Notes under the pieces: model-generated | Told to the model about the DNA's origin: nothing | The model's database searches: none | The model's input: the letters and a program-made list of their open reading frames with translations, nothing else | Origin: Chara braunii | Lineage: Eukaryota; Streptophyta; Charophyceae; Charales; Characeae | Assembly (NCBI GenBank): GCA_003427395.1 | Contig: BFEA01000021.1 | Span: 5,186,108-5,227,405, forward strand | Direction of reading: 5' to 3' | Length of the DNA stretch: 41,298 nt | Position numbers and translations under genes: made by a program | Part shown: piece after piece, positions 41,158 through 41,298 of the stretch | Layout: every line of letters starts with the position of its first letter | How positions within the stretch are numbered: position 1 is the stretch's first letter

Positions 41158-41298
41158 GACCCCACAGCTTTGCGGTAACGCTCTGGAAGAAGATTTGTGA
41201 GAGCCCACATTCATCTGCACTGAAATTACGGGGCAGACGTTTCACTCAGTTGCATTTGCACGTTCCTCGCTGTACTGAGCTTCCTGAGGGAGTAGGGG

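Overview
The window looks like nuclear DNA from a plant-lineage eukaryote, most likely a streptophyte alga or a relative with a large, repeat-filled genome. Three things point there. First, U6 snRNA-derived copies carry the plant-type 5' end (GGACATCCG.TAAAATTGG) and the plant-type 3' end (AAATCGAGAAATGGTCCAAATT). Second, the one clearly recognisable gene is a plant-type Mg2+/H+ exchanger (MHX) of the CaCA superfamily. Third, genes are broken by introns of several kilobases full of SINEs, MITEs and microsatellites. A charophyte such as Chara is my guess from this combination, not something the sequence proves.

The only confident gene lies on the minus strand: an MHX-like cation/proton exchanger. 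Five coding exons were recovered (38652-38789, 31178-31353, 27133-27407, about 19619-19835, and 11151-11798). They join in consistent phases (1, 0, 2, 0) through GT-AG introns of 7.3, 3.8, 7.3 and 7.8 kb and give 483 residues ending at a natural stop. The N-terminal part (signal/first membrane helix) was not found and probably lies beyond the right edge. A second, weaker minus-strand coding exon is proposed at 7621-7783, belonging to an unknown downstream gene.

Layout: 1-1.1 kb, foldback element and a 226-bp tandem array; 1.1-7.5 kb, degraded sequence with a possible reverse-transcriptase remnant, a 212-bp duplication and microsatellites; 7.6-7.8 kb, candidate exon; 8-10.6 kb, diverged tandem repeats; 10.7-10.9 kb, an inverted pair of elements with a hammerhead-ribozyme-like core; 11.15-38.8 kb, MHX with its introns; 38.8-41.3 kb, a cluster of short TTAA-flanked inverted-repeat elements and diverged duplications.

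The introns hold tRNA-derived SINEs, U6 snRNA pseudogenes (one with a 17-bp target-site duplication), a U6/tRNA composite flanked by 16-bp direct repeats, LINE remnants, a MITE family, and a tandem segmental duplication (32.1-35.1 kb) in which a SINE tail plus a GA microsatellite has expanded. The most unusual item is the hammerhead-core element, with an intact core in sense orientation inside an MHX intron. Three single N bases look like contig joins; at two of them the flanking sequence is repeated on both sides. I see no evidence of an operon, phage, CRISPR array or other prokaryotic system.
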